Of a DNA stretch of 64,000 bases, positions 8,221 through 19,453 are shown in pieces. Origin of the DNA: Brevundimonas goettingensis (GTDB taxonomy: Bacteria > Pseudomonadota > Alphaproteobacteria > Caulobacterales > Caulobacteraceae). A program made the translations under genes and the position numbers. Location of the stretch: the NCBI RefSeq assembly GCF_017487405.1, contig NZ_CP062222.1, positions 3,457,001 through 3,521,000 on the forward strand, given 5' to 3'. How positions within the stretch are numbered: the stretch's first letter is position 1; each line of letters opens with the position of its first letter. The notes beneath the pieces were generated by a model that was not told where the DNA came from, searched no databases, and saw nothing but the letters and a program-made list of their open reading frames with translations.

Positions 8221-9152
8221 CAGCCCAGCAACGTCCCGGCGGGCAGGGGGAAGCCCTTGAGCAGCTCTTCCGCGGCCTGAACCGCCTTGCCCTCGCGCTG
8301 GACACGGGTCAGGCGGACGGCGCCCCCCTCTTCACCGGAAAGCCCGCAGGCGATCAGCAGCTCGTCATCGAGGATTTCACCGGGGGCGCCGGTCCCTTTC
8401 AGGCTGGTGCGCGACATCAGGGCCTTCACGCGCGTACCGTCAGGCGCGGCGAACCAGGCGCCGGGAAAGGGCGACAGGCCGCGAATGTGGCAGTCGACCT
8501 CGGCGGCCGGGCGGGTCCAGTCGATGCGGGCCTCGGCCGGCGTGATCTTGCGGGCGTAGGTGGGTTCCCCGGCCTGGGGCGTCTCCGTCACCCCGCCGCG
8601 CTCGATGGCGGCCAGAGCCCGGGTCCAGAGGGTGGCGCCCGTCGTGGACATGCGTTCGGAGAGGCTGGCGGCCGTGTCATCCGGCTGGATCGGCAGGATT
8701 TCCGACAGCAGGATCGCGCCCTCGTCGAGGCCTTCGGACATGCGCATGATCTGGACGCCCGTCTCCCGGTCGCCGGCCATGATGGCGCGCTGGATCGGAG
8801 CGGCGCCGCGCCAGCGGGGCAGCAGGGAGCCGTGCAGGTTGAAACAGCCGAGACGCGGCGCCTCCAGCACGGCCGGCTTGAGGATCTGGCCGTAGGCGAC
8901 GACGCAGGCGGCATCGAGATCCAGGCTCTGGAAGATTTCGATGGCCTCGGCCGACTTCATCGATTCAGGTGTGAACACCGGCAGGCCCATGGCCTCGGCG
9001 AAGGCGTGGACCGGCGACGGCGTCAGCTTCTGACCCCGGCCCTTGGGGCGCGGCGGCTGGGAATAGACGGCGACGATCTCATGGCCCGAGGCGATCAGCT
9101 CTGCCAGCGACGGCACGGCGAATTCGGGGGTGCCCATGAAGGCAAGGCGCAT
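8220..9152 (-). CDS. fmt: Methionyl-tRNA formyltransferase
   Basis: Fmt formylates the initiator methionyl-tRNA using 10-formyl-tetrahydrofolate. The protein has 310 residues, the usual length. The Asn-His catalytic pair and following loop are visible in [20 protein letters not shown] (104-123), and the conserved Asp lies in [10 protein letters not shown] (about 139-148). The C-terminal OB-like domain begins near residue 205. It lies in the usual def-fmt-truA order, but a small membrane-protein gene, a terminator and a short repeat separate it from def. Confidence 0.97.
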   Translation of the reverse strand: MRLAFMGTPEFAVPSLAELIASGHEIVAVYSQPPRPKGRGQKLTPSPVHAFAEAMGLPVFTPESMKSAEAIEIFQSLDLDAACVVAYGQILKPAVLEAPRLGCFNLHGSLLPRWRGAAPIQRAIMAGDRETGVQIMRMSEGLDEGAILLSEILPIQPDDTAASLSERMSTTGATLWTRALAAIERGGVTETPQAGEPTYARKITPAEARIDWTRPAAEVDCHIRGLSPFPGAWFAAPDGTRVKALMSRTSLKGTGAPGEILDDELLIACGLSGEEGGAVRLTRVQREGKAVQAAEELLKGFPLPAGTLLG

Positions 9153-9226
9153 GAGATGCCCTCGGATCGTTGAAAGACGGGGTCCCCTAGCCCGGCACGC
9201 GTCCGGACGGAAGGATCAGGTCAACC

Positions 9227-9267
9227 GCGCTCAAGTCGTGAGCGACCGCGTCGCGAACATAGCGCCC
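9227..9267 (+). repeat. Short structured intergenic repeat, copy A
   Basis: The element reads, in blocks, GCGCTCAAG / TCGTGA / stem GCGAC / loop CGC / stem GTCGC / GAACA / TAGCGCCC. The outer ends can also pair (GCGCT with AGCGC). Copies with the same fixed blocks and a different but still complementary inner stem occur at 27175-27217 and 63303-63344. This copy directly abuts the T-run of the def-operon terminator. Confidence 0.75.
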
Positions 9268-9296
9268 AAAAAGAAAGCTGGGACTTTAGTCCCAGC
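9268..9296 (-). terminator. Intrinsic terminator of the def operon
   Basis: On the minus strand a perfect 9-bp stem with a 2-base loop (9277-9285 with 9288-9296) is followed by TTTCTTTTT (complement of 9268-9276). It overlaps the stop codon and last codons of the small membrane-protein gene, so transcription of def should end before fmt, implying a separate promoter for fmt-truA. Confidence 0.85.
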
Positions 9297-9501
9297 GCGA
9301 AGCGACCCCGCCGCCCTCGTCCCATTCGCCGCCGGCGTCCAGGGCGTCGTCGAAGTCGAGCAGGCGGTCCAGCAGGACCCCGGCGATCAGGCCCACGGCG
9401 GCGACGCCGATGATGGTGGCCAGGCTGCCGATGCCGATCTTCTCGCTACGGGTCAGGCGACGACGGCCGTGGGTGTCGATAACGGTCGATCGGCGGGCCA
9501 T
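9286..9501 (-). CDS. Small single-pass membrane protein of unknown function
   Basis: The protein has 71 residues from ATG 9501 ([15 protein letters not shown]). A GTG one codon upstream is in frame, but the ATG overlaps the def stop as TGATG and is the better choice. A basic N-terminus is followed by one hydrophobic helix (about 24-47, IGIGSLATIIGVAAVGLIAGVLL, positive inside) and an acidic tail (DFDDALDAGGEWDEGGG). Translational coupling to def suggests that they are expressed together; nothing else points to a role. Confidence 0.75.
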   Translation of the reverse strand: MARRSTVIDTHGRRRLTRSEKIGIGSLATIIGVAAVGLIAGVLLDRLLDFDDALDAGGEWDEGGGVASRWD

Positions 9502-10091
9502 CACGCGTCCTCCAGCGCCCGCGAGCGCATGTATTTCCTGACCTTGGTCACCGCCCGGTCGCGCTTGAGACGCGACAGGTGGTCGATGAACAGAACGCCC
9601 TCGAGGTGATCCAGTTCGTGCTGGAAACAGACGGCGTAAAGGCCGTCGATTTCTTCCTCGATGCGCTGGTTGTCGCGGTTCAGATAACCGATGCGGATGC
9701 GGGCCGGGCGCGAGACCGTGTCGAAATATTCCGGCAGGGACAGGCAGCCCTCCTCGTACTGGAACAGTTCGTCCGAAGCCCAGAGGATTTCCGGATTGGC
9801 GAAGAAGCGGGGGTTGGCGCCGCGGTTGGGCTCGGCGTCCTCGCCGGCCTCATCGACCACCTCGGCGTCCGTGGTGGGCTCGCCGTCCTGCAGGTCCATG
9901 ACCACGACGCGACGCAGATCGCCGATCTGGGCCGCGGCCAAACCAATGCCCGGGGCCGCGTACATGGTCTCCAGCATGTCGTCCATGAGGGCGCGCACGC
10001 CGTCGTCCACAGCCTCGACAGGTTTCGAGATGTGCTTGAGCACCGCCAGGTCGGCGGGGTTGTCGATGGTGAGGATACGTCTGACGGCCAT
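9501..10091 (-). CDS. def: Peptide deformylase
   Basis: Def removes the N-formyl group from nascent proteins, using a metal ion. The protein has 196 residues. The three motifs are [10 protein letters not shown] (48-57), EGCLSLP (114-120) and QHELDH (157-162), with metal ligands Cys116, His158 and His162. An acidic insertion of about 25 residues (roughly 70-95, [18 protein letters not shown]) lies between motifs 1 and 2 and makes it longer than the E. coli enzyme. It is upstream of a coupled small membrane-protein gene and of fmt-truA. Confidence 0.97.
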   Translation of the reverse strand: MAVRRILTIDNPADLAVLKHISKPVEAVDDGVRALMDDMLETMYAAPGIGLAAAQIGDLRRVVVMDLQDGEPTTDAEVVDEAGEDAEPNRGANPRFFANPEILWASDELFQYEEGCLSLPEYFDTVSRPARIRIGYLNRDNQRIEEEIDGLYAVCFQHELDHLEGVLFIDHLSRLKRDRAVTKVRKYMRSRALEDA

Positions 10092-10151
10092 GGGGCTCAG
10101 GTAGGCGCGAAGGCCCGTCTGGTCAAGATTTCCGACCTTTGCGGTGGGGCT

Positions 10152-10574
10152 TTAGACCGCTTCAGGGCCCTGTTCCGGAATGGCGCGCGGCTTCCGGTTT
10201 TCATCGATAGCCACATAGGTGAAGACGCCTTCGGTCACGCGGATGACAGTGTGGGAGGCGCGCGGACGCTTCCAGGCCTCGACATGGACGCGGATCGAGG
10301 TGCGGCCGAGGCGCAGGACCTTCGCATAGATCGAGATTTCGTCGCCGACCGAGACCGGCTGGTGGAAGACCATGCCGTCGACCGCGATGGTGGCGCAGCG
10401 GCCGCGCGCCAGGTCGAAGGCCGGGGTCGAGCCGGCGAGGTCCATCTGGGCCAGAAGCCAGCCGCCGAAGATGTCGCCCTCTGGATTGGTGTCGGCCGGC
10501 ATGGCGATGACGCGCACGACCGGTTGCTGGTCGGGAGCCTGAAGCGGGGTTTCGGGTTGGAAGATGTCGGTCAT
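10152..10574 (-). CDS. Acyl-CoA thioesterase, hotdog fold, YciA-like
   Basis: The protein has 140 residues with the single hotdog domain of the YciA/BFIT group. DTNPEGDIFGGWLLAQMDLAG (about 28-48) carries the conserved Asn/Asp and the glycine-rich helix start typical of this family, and VHVEAWKR is the later dimer strand. YciA enzymes hydrolyse a broad range of acyl-CoAs in the cytoplasm. The gene sits alone between def and ccmB on the same strand, with 60-base and 67-base gaps. Confidence 0.87.
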   Translation of the reverse strand: MTDIFQPETPLQAPDQQPVVRVIAMPADTNPEGDIFGGWLLAQMDLAGSTPAFDLARGRCATIAVDGMVFHQPVSVGDEISIYAKVLRLGRTSIRVHVEAWKRPRASHTVIRVTEGVFTYVAIDENRKPRAIPEQGPEAV

Positions 10575-10641
10575 GGGATCCGCTTTACGCCTGCCGGGCG
10601 GGACGGCAAGCCAACTCGGGTTTCAGATTATCACTGATCAC

Positions 10642-11397
10642 CTAGCCCTGCGCGTTCCGGATCGCCGCCGCGCCCGCGAACGGCGCGATGACGGCGGCGA
10701 ACAGGGCGTAGGCGGCCAGAAGGGCGAGCGCCGGGCCGGGCGGCAGGCCCTGAACCGCCCGGGCCAGGGCGCCCGAACCGAACACTACCGGCGGAATGAA
10801 CAGGGGCAGGACGACGACGGCGATCAGCAGGCCGCCGCGCTTCGCCCCCAGCGCCAGGGCCGCACCCAGCGCCCCGGTGAAGGCGAAACCCAGTCCGCCC
10901 AGAGCCGCCGCGAGCGCCGTCAGGGGCGCGAGATGCAAGGGCTGGCCGAGCGCCAGCGCCGCCACGGGCGCGGTAAGGGCCAAGGGCAGGCCGGTGGCGA
11001 TCCACTGGCTTAGCGCCTTGATCACGAAGACGGATTCCAGCGGCAGGTGGCCGGTGGCCAGAAGATCGAGCGCCCCGTCTTCCAGATCGCGTTCGAACAA
11101 CCGTTCCAGCGACAGCAGGGACGACAGGGCCAGCGCCAGCCAGGCGACACCCGCCGCGACCGGTGCGAGGGTCTTGAGCTCGCCGCCCGCCGCCAGCGGC
11201 AGGATGGCCGTCAGACAGGCGAAGAAGGCGCAGGCCAGCAGTGGCCCGCCGCCGCCGCCCCAGGCCAAGGACAGCTCCCGCTCGAACAGGACCCGGGTGG
11301 CTCCGCGCAGACCGGGCGCACGCGGCTCGGCCGGGCCGGGCTCGGGCCGCTCCGGCTTCGGGTCGTTCCATTTCGGCAGTCTGGGTTTGCCGCTCAC
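10642..11397 (-). CDS. ccmB: Heme exporter protein CcmB
   Basis: CcmB is the membrane subunit of the CcmAB(CD) ABC complex of cytochrome c maturation system I. From GTG 11397, which overlaps the ccmA stop as GTGA, the protein has 251 residues. After a proline-rich cytoplasmic leader of about 35 residues come a RVLFERELSLAW segment and six hydrophobic helices; the LxxLLSLERLFERDLEDGALD stretch (about 92-112) is diagnostic. The leader is longer than in E. coli CcmB (about 220 residues), so an internal start remains possible. ccmC and ccmD are not next to it. Confidence 0.92.
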   Translation of the reverse strand: MSGKPRLPKWNDPKPERPEPGPAEPRAPGLRGATRVLFERELSLAWGGGGGPLLACAFFACLTAILPLAAGGELKTLAPVAAGVAWLALALSSLLSLERLFERDLEDGALDLLATGHLPLESVFVIKALSQWIATGLPLALTAPVAALALGQPLHLAPLTALAAALGGLGFAFTGALGAALALGAKRGGLLIAVVVLPLFIPPVVFGSGALARAVQGLPPGPALALLAAYALFAAVIAPFAGAAAIRNAQG

Positions 11398-12017
11398 GCC
11401 AGCCCTCCCAGATCGAGCGTCCGCACGGGCATGGGCAGGGCGTCGTGGACGGCGGCGAGGATCAGGCCGTCGGACCGCAGATGGCGCTGCATCGCCTCGG
11501 CGAAGACGGCGCGCCAGCGGGCGTCCAGCGGCCCCATGGGCTCGTCCAGCAGCCACAGGGCGCGCGGCGATCCGACCAGACGACCGAGCGCCAGCCGACG
11601 GCGTTGTCCCGCCGACAGCTTGCGCACCTCAAGATCCAGCAGGGGTTTGAGGCCGAAGGTCTCGACCGCCTCATCGACGCCGTCCTGAGTGTGGCCCAGC
11701 CAGTCGCACTGGAAGGCCAGTTCGTCCCGCGCCGTGCGCGCCCCCTTGAGCCCGTCCAGATGGCCCAGCAGATGGACCTCGCGCCCTCTCGCCTCGCGCG
11801 GATCGAGCCGGTTGCGGTCGCCGTCGTGGAAGATGATTTCGCCGGCGTCCTGCCGGATCAGCCCGGCGACGGCGCGCAGCAGGGAGGTCTTGCCCGCCCC
11901 ATTGGCCCCGACGAGGGCGCAGACCTCACCGGCCTGAAGTTCGAAGTCCAGTTCACGGAACAGGACCCGCTCCCCACGGACGATCGAAAGGCGGCTCAAG
12001 CTCAGGGAATGGATCAC
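11394..12017 (-). CDS. ccmA: Heme exporter ATP-binding protein CcmA
   Basis: CcmA is the ATPase that drives release of heme-loaded CcmE. The protein has 207 residues if it starts at GTG 12017 (VIHSLSLSRLSIVRGE), the most upstream start that keeps family length. The ribosome site there is weak and a TTG five codons later is an alternative. Walker A is VGANGAGKTSLLRA, the signature is KLSAGQRRRLALGRL, and Walker B is RALWLLDEP. The frame stays open for 866 codons upstream, opposite acnA, but that part has no ABC homology. The GTGA overlap couples it to ccmB. Confidence 0.93.
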   Translation of the reverse strand: MIHSLSLSRLSIVRGERVLFRELDFELQAGEVCALVGANGAGKTSLLRAVAGLIRQDAGEIIFHDGDRNRLDPREARGREVHLLGHLDGLKGARTARDELAFQCDWLGHTQDGVDEAVETFGLKPLLDLEVRKLSAGQRRRLALGRLVGSPRALWLLDEPMGPLDARWRAVFAEAMQRHLRSDGLILAAVHDALPMPVRTLDLGGLA

Positions 12018-12042
12018 TTTTTGCGACCCGTTATCAATGTCC

Positions 12043-12074
12043 CCACGCAGGACGTGGATACATGGACTGTATAC
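12043..12074. promoter_or_regulatory. Inverted repeats between ccmA and acnA
   Basis: CCACG-N5-CGTGG is followed at once by ATACA-TGGAC-TGTAT (12058-12072) and an overlapping GTATAC. The site lies upstream of both divergent genes, so it could be an operator. No regulator is assigned. Confidence 0.3.
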
Positions 12075-12206
12075 ATCTGCGGAGCTATAGCCCCCCGTGC
12101 CGCAGCAGGCTTTCGCCGCGCGCGTCGGGGACCTGTGTGACCCGGCGTCTGTCGCGCGGAGGCGCAACCGGATTGTCGGGCGGCGTACACCAGAGGAAGA
12201 CTCTCC

Positions 12207-14939
<2,733 letters not shown>

Positions 14940-14964
14940 TCGGCCTCAGCGGTTTGAAATGAGA

Positions 14965-14996
14965 AAGGCCGGTGGAGCGATCCACCGGCCTTTTTT
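14965..14996 (+). terminator. Intrinsic terminator of acnA
   Basis: A perfect 12-bp stem (14965-14976 with 14981-14992) closes a GCGA loop and runs into TTTTTT (14991-14996). Confidence 0.95.
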
Positions 14997-15045
14997 CGTG
15001 TCTGTGATGTCGGGTGGGTCTGAGGCCTGAACCCTGAACCCAAAT

Positions 15046-15180
15046 CCGTCATCCTCGGGCTTGTCCCGAGGACCCAGCGTTTAGCAATCCAGACGGCGAT
15101 GATCCTGCCGCATCGACAATGCGGTTGAGGTCCGCGTTCGCATCCGCCATGGGCCCTCGGGACAAGCTCGAGGGTGGCGG
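15046..15180. repeat. Intergenic palindromic repeat with long imperfect arms
   Basis: The left arm (15046-15079, containing CTCGGGCTTGTCCCGAG) and the right arm (15149-15180, containing CTCGGGACAAGCTCGAG) are imperfect inverted copies separated by about 70 bases. Each arm is itself a hairpin. From memory this is a dispersed intergenic repeat type seen in Caulobacterales and Sphingomonadales. It fills most of the acnA-ftsK gap. Confidence 0.75.
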
Positions 15181-15210
15181 GGATATATTCGATCTGAACC
15201 GCGGTTGCGG

Positions 15211-17694
15211 TCACCCCATCGGCGGCGGGCCGGCGAGGACGTCGCGTTTGCCGGAGTGGTTGGCGGGGCTGACCACGCCTTCCTGCTCCATCCGCTCGAT
15301 CAGGGAGGCGGCGCGGTTGTAGCCGATCTGCAGGCGGCGCTGGACATAGGAGGTCGAGGCCTTGCGGTCGCGGGTGACCACGGCGACGGCGCGGTCATAG
15401 AGGTCGTCGCCCGAGGAGCCGCCCTCATCGCCGCCCATGGCGTTGTCGCCGTCGCCGTCCGGATCGTCGGTGATCAGATCCAGATAGTCGGGCTCGGCCT
15501 GGGCGCGCAGGTGGGCGCAGACCGCCTCGACCTCGCCGTCGGTCACGAACGGACCGTGCAGACGGGTGATGCGGCCGCCGCCGGCCATATAGAGCATGTC
15601 GCCCTGCCCCAGCAGCTGCTCGCCGCCCTGTTCGCCCAGGATGGTGCGGCTGTCGATCTTGGACGTGACCTGGAAGGAAATCCTCGTAGGGAAGTTCGCC
15701 TTGATGGTGCCGGTGATGACGTCGACCGACGGGCGCTGCGTCGCCATGATCAGGTGGATGCCGGCGGCGCGGGCCATCTGGGCCAGACGCTGGACAGCGC
15801 CCTCGACGTCCTTGCCGGCGACCAGCATCAGGTCGGCCATCTCGTCCATGACCACGACCAGATAGGGCATGGGCTCGGGGCGGATCTTCTCGCTCTCGTA
15901 GATCGGGCGGCCCTGTTCGTCGAAGCCGGTCTGGACCGTGCGCTCGAAATGCTCGCCCTTCTTCTGGGCCTCGACCGCGCGTTCGTTGTAGCTGGCGACG
16001 TTGCGGACGCCGAGCTTGGACATGCGGCGATAGCGGTCCTCCATCTCGCGCACCGTCCATTTGAGGGCGACAACGGCCTTCTTCGGATCGGTGACGACGG
16101 GCGCCAGCAGGTGCGGGATGCCGTCATAGACCGACAGTTCCAGCATCTTGGGGTCGATCATGATGAAGCGGCATTCGGCCGGCGACAGGCGATAGAGGAT
16201 CGACAGGATCATGGCGTTGACCCCGACCGACTTGCCGGAGCCGGTGGTGCCCGCGATCAGAAGGTGGGGCATGCGCGCCAGATCGGCGACATAGGGCTCG
16301 CCGCCGATGCTTTCGCCCAGCGCCAGAGGCAGGATGTGCGACGGCTTGGCGTATTCGCCCGAGGCCAGCAGGTCGCGCAGATAGACGGTCTCGCGCTTGG
16401 CGTTGGGTAGTTCGATGCCGATGGCGTTACGGCCCTGAACGACCGAGATGCGGCAGGCGCGGGCCGACATGGAGCGGGCGATGTCGTCCGACAGGGCGAC
16501 GACCCGGCCGTGCTTGACCCCGGCGGCGGGCACCAGTTCGTACAGGGTGACGACGGGACCCGGGCGGATCTGGTCGATGACGCCCTTGACCCCGAACTCG
16601 GCTAGGACGCCTTCCAGCATCTTGGCGTTCTGCTTGAGGGAATCCTCGTCGATCATGCCGACGCGGGCCTGGGGCTTGGCCAGCATGCCGAGCGGCGGCA
16701 GATCGAAGTCGCCTTCCGGCCGGTCGAAGACGAAGGCGCCCTGATCCGGGTCAGCGTTGTTTTTCGCGGGCTTGGGCGTCTTGGGGGCGGCGACGCGCGG
16801 CTCGACGGCGGCGGCGAGCGAGGTCGGGGCCATCGGCGCGGCCTCTTCCCACGGCGGGCCGTCGTCGGCATAGGCGGCGTCGGCTTCATCGGGAGAATAA
16901 GCGGCGTCGGGAGCCGGCTCCGGGGCCATCGACGCCCGGGTCGAGACTTCCGGAGAGGCCGTGGCCATCCGTTCGGACTGGCGCTCGGACTGGATGGCGG
17001 CGGCCTCGGTCATCGGCTTGGGCCGAACGGCGCGCGGCTTGCGCGGCGCGGGGACGGGTTGAGGATCGGGCTGGCGGCGCAGGGTGGAGCCCCAATGCAG
17101 GGCTTCGGAGAAATCGGTCAGGCGCACGCCCACGGCATAGGCGCAGGCCCAAAGACCCAGACCCGCGAACAGCAGGCCCACTATGGCGCGGGCGCCCGGG
17201 ATCCTGAGCGCATGCAGGCCGGCGGCGGTCAGGCCGGTGAAGGCGTCGCCCCACAGACCGCCCATTCCCGTCGCCAGAGGCCAGGCGGCGGGCGCGGCCA
17301 GGGCCGAAAGCGCGGCGGACAGCAGAAGCACCCCCGCCGAGGCCGACAGGGCCTTCAGCGGCGTCGGCTTGAGCCGTTGCTGGATCGCCTCGCCGATGGC
17401 CGTGGCCAGGCCGAAGGCGATCAACAGCACCGTCATCGGCCAGGCGGCCAGACCCACAGACTGCATGGCCAGATCGGCGAACAGGGCGCCATTGCCGCCC
17501 AGCCAGTTGGTCGCGCTCGTCGAGGATGCGGCGTTCAGGCTCGGATCGGCCGGATTCCACGAGATCAGGGCGACCAGAAGCAGGGCCGCGAGCAGGGCCT
17601 GCAACACGCCCCGGAACCGCACCACGAAGGGCGCGTCCCACAGGATGCGGGCGCTGGACCAGGCGCGATTGCCGAGGATCAGGACGGCGGACAT
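15211..17694 (-). CDS. ftsK: DNA translocase FtsK
   Basis: FtsK couples cell division to chromosome segregation at the septum. The protein has 827 residues. The N-terminal quarter (about 25-190) has four or five hydrophobic helices. A Pro/Ala-rich linker (about 200-330) follows, then the RecA-like motor with Walker [14 protein letters not shown] near 480, Walker [14 protein letters not shown] near 610, and a C-terminal winged-helix gamma domain (about 755-815, [19 protein letters not shown]) that reads KOPS sequences. It is divergent from the hydroxylase gene, with a CtrA-like box between them. Confidence 0.98.
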   Translation of the reverse strand: MSAVLILGNRAWSSARILWDAPFVVRFRGVLQALLAALLLVALISWNPADPSLNAASSTSATNWLGGNGALFADLAMQSVGLAAWPMTVLLIAFGLATAIGEAIQQRLKPTPLKALSASAGVLLLSAALSALAAPAAWPLATGMGGLWGDAFTGLTAAGLHALRIPGARAIVGLLFAGLGLWACAYAVGVRLTDFSEALHWGSTLRRQPDPQPVPAPRKPRAVRPKPMTEAAAIQSERQSERMATASPEVSTRASMAPEPAPDAAYSPDEADAAYADDGPPWEEAAPMAPTSLAAAVEPRVAAPKTPKPAKNNADPDQGAFVFDRPEGDFDLPPLGMLAKPQARVGMIDEDSLKQNAKMLEGVLAEFGVKGVIDQIRPGPVVTLYELVPAAGVKHGRVVALSDDIARSMSARACRISVVQGRNAIGIELPNAKRETVYLRDLLASGEYAKPSHILPLALGESIGGEPYVADLARMPHLLIAGTTGSGKSVGVNAMILSILYRLSPAECRFIMIDPKMLELSVYDGIPHLLAPVVTDPKKAVVALKWTVREMEDRYRRMSKLGVRNVASYNERAVEAQKKGEHFERTVQTGFDEQGRPIYESEKIRPEPMPYLVVVMDEMADLMLVAGKDVEGAVQRLAQMARAAGIHLIMATQRPSVDVITGTIKANFPTRISFQVTSKIDSRTILGEQGGEQLLGQGDMLYMAGGGRITRLHGPFVTDGEVEAVCAHLRAQAEPDYLDLITDDPDGDGDNAMGGDEGGSSGDDLYDRAVAVVTRDRKASTSYVQRRLQIGYNRAASLIERMEQEGVVSPANHSGKRDVLAGPPPMG

Positions 17695-17748
17695 GGGCAG
17701 GCGAACTCCGGACGAAACGGTCTCTTCGCCGTTGTCGCCCGAGGGTGG

Positions 17749-17763
17749 TTAAGGGGGCATTTA
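17749..17763. promoter_or_regulatory. Candidate CtrA box between ftsK and the ubiH-like gene
   Basis: TTAA-N7-TTTA matches the CtrA full site TTAA-N7-TTAA at 7 of 8 positions. It lies 55 bases before the ftsK start and 80 bases before the divergent hydroxylase start. Confidence 0.4.
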
Positions 17764-17842
17764 CCAAGCCACGCTTGCAGGGGTTCGCCTGTGGACCTTC
17801 TGACCTCTGGACGCAGGACGCTCGGAGCGCGACAAGCGGGGC

Positions 17843-19096
17843 ATGAGCACGCCTTTCACCCATGATGTCATCATCGCCGGCGCCGGCATGGCCGGGGCGA
17901 CCTTCGCCTTGGCGGCGGCGCAAGGGGGGCTGAAGGTGGTGCTGGTCGATCCCCAGCCGTTTTCGGCCCAGCTGGCCCCGACCTTCGACGGCCGCTCGAC
18001 CGCCGTGGCCTATGCGACCTTCCGCATGTTCGGCGCACTCGGCGTCGGTGAGGTCTTACGACCCCACGCCTGCCGGATGGACCATATTCTGGTGACCGAC
18101 GGCCAAAGGCCCGGCGCGGCCGCCCACCGCCCCCTTCCCGCCTACCTCCGCTTCGACGCCGCCGAGATCGGCGACCAGAACGGCGACGAGCCGCTGGGCT
18201 ATATGGTCGAGAACCGCCGCATCCGCACGGCCCTCGCCGAGGCGGTGACCGCCGCCGGGATCGAGGTGCGGGCGCCCGTTTCGGTGACCTCGGTGGAGAC
18301 CGACGGCTTCGGCGCGACCGTGACCCTGAGCGACGGCGACGTATTGAAGGGCTCGCTGGTCGTCGGCGCCGAGGGGCGGGCCTCGGTCGTGCGCCGCGCC
18401 GCCGGTATCGGCACGGTCGGCTGGGGCTATGGCCAGAGCGGGGTGGTGGCCACGGTGCGTCTGGGCCGGCCCCACGGCGGGGTGGCCCACGAATATTTCC
18501 TGCCCGGCGGCCCCTTCGCCATCCTGCCCCTGACCGACCAGCGCGCCAGTCTGGTCTGGACCGAAACCACCCGCCGCGCCGAGGCGCTGAAGACGGCGTC
18601 GGACGAGGCCTTCAACGCCCATCTGATGCGCCGCTTCGGAGAGTTCCTCGACGGCGCCGTCCCTGAGGACCCTCGCTTCGTCTATCCGCTGTCGCTGGAG
18701 CTGGCCGAGAAACTGACCGCGCCGCGCACCGCCCTGCTCGGCGACGCGGCCCACGGGGTGCATCCTGTCGCGGGCCAGGGGCTGAACATGGGGCTGAAGG
18801 ACGCCGCCGCCCTGGCCGAGGTGCTGATCGAGGCCGTGCGGCTGGGCGAGGATTTCGGCTCCGAGATGGTGCTGGACCGTTACGCCCGCTGGCGCCGGTT
18901 CGACAATGCGGCCCTCGCGGCCGGTTTCGACGGCTTCGTGCGCCTGTTTTCCAACGATCTGCCGCCCGTGCGGCTGGCGCGGGATCTCGGCATGGCGGCC
19001 GTCAACCGCATCGGCCCCCTGCGCCGCGCCTTCATGCGCGAGGCCGGCGGCGCCACGGGCGATCTGCCGAGGCTGCTGCGCGGCGAAGCGGTCTAG
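17843..19096 (+). CDS. UbiH/UbiF/COQ6-family FAD-dependent hydroxylase
   Basis: This is a 417-residue flavoprotein monooxygenase of ubiquinone ring hydroxylation. The N-terminal Rossmann motif is IIAGAGMAGATFAL (about 10-23), the middle family segment is ENRRIRTALAEAV (about 122-134), and the FAD ribityl-binding motif LLGDAAHGVHPVAGQGLNMG lies near 293-312. The family has subtypes acting at ring positions C1, C5 and C6 that cannot be told apart by eye, so no single symbol is given. No other ubi gene is adjacent. Confidence 0.9.
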   Translation: MSTPFTHDVIIAGAGMAGATFALAAAQGGLKVVLVDPQPFSAQLAPTFDGRSTAVAYATFRMFGALGVGEVLRPHACRMDHILVTDGQRPGAAAHRPLPAYLRFDAAEIGDQNGDEPLGYMVENRRIRTALAEAVTAAGIEVRAPVSVTSVETDGFGATVTLSDGDVLKGSLVVGAEGRASVVRRAAGIGTVGWGYGQSGVVATVRLGRPHGGVAHEYFLPGGPFAILPLTDQRASLVWTETTRRAEALKTASDEAFNAHLMRRFGEFLDGAVPEDPRFVYPLSLELAEKLTAPRTALLGDAAHGVHPVAGQGLNMGLKDAAALAEVLIEAVRLGEDFGSEMVLDRYARWRRFDNAALAAGFDGFVRLFSNDLPPVRLARDLGMAAVNRIGPLRRAFMREAGGATGDLPRLLRGEAV

Positions 19097-19106
19097 CGTC
19101 TCTGCC

Positions 19107-19250
19107 CCGTCGCGTAGCGATGGGGAGGCGGCTCCGAGCGCTTCGCGAGGAGACGGAGGGGCTCTTGATCCCCCGACGGCGGGGACTGCAGAGCTCCTCC
19201 ACCGCTTCGCGGTCCCCCTCCCCCTGCGTGGCGAGGAGACGCGGCTTAGC
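19107..19250. repeat. Dispersed palindromic repeat, copy 1
   Basis: This copy contains the segments GCGATGGGGAGG, GAGACGGAGGGG, CTCCACCGCTTCGCGG and GAGGAGACG in that order. The same segments recur in the same order at 25081-25206. The ends are inverted relative to each other (CCCC...GGGGAGG against CCTCCCC...), so the unit can fold on itself. It reaches into the last codons of the downstream 60-residue gene on the minus strand. Confidence 0.8.
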
Positions 19251-19428
19251 CCCGCTTCGAGGCCTTGCGGAAGGCGGGCTTGGCCATGGCCGCGCTCTTG
19301 GCGCCGGCGGCCTTCTCCGGATGCTGGCCGGGCTTGAAGGCCGGGCCGCCAGCCCCGGTGGCGTTCGCCTTCTTGGCGGCGAGGACGCGTTTCAGGGCTT
19401 CGGCGGCGGTCTCAGGCTTGTCGGTCAT
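19246..19428 (-). CDS. Small basic Ala/Lys-rich protein of unknown function
   Basis: The protein has 60 residues (MTDKPETAAEALKRVLAAKKANATGAGG...), rich in Ala and Lys with no membrane segment. A helical N-terminal 20 residues precede a Gly/Pro-rich, probably disordered, basic tail. I recall similar small proteins in Caulobacterales, but no function. It follows parB after a 25-base gap on the same strand and could be the last gene of the par operon. The stop lies inside a dispersed repeat. Confidence 0.6.
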   Translation of the reverse strand: MTDKPETAAEALKRVLAAKKANATGAGGPAFKPGQHPEKAAGAKSAAMAKPAFRKASKRG

Positions 19429-19453
19429 GCGGATACCCTAGCACAGACTGCGG

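Noticed and set aside
12031..12039. TTATCAATG as a DnaA box near acnA
   Set aside because: It differs from the consensus in three of the most conserved positions and is far from the origin.
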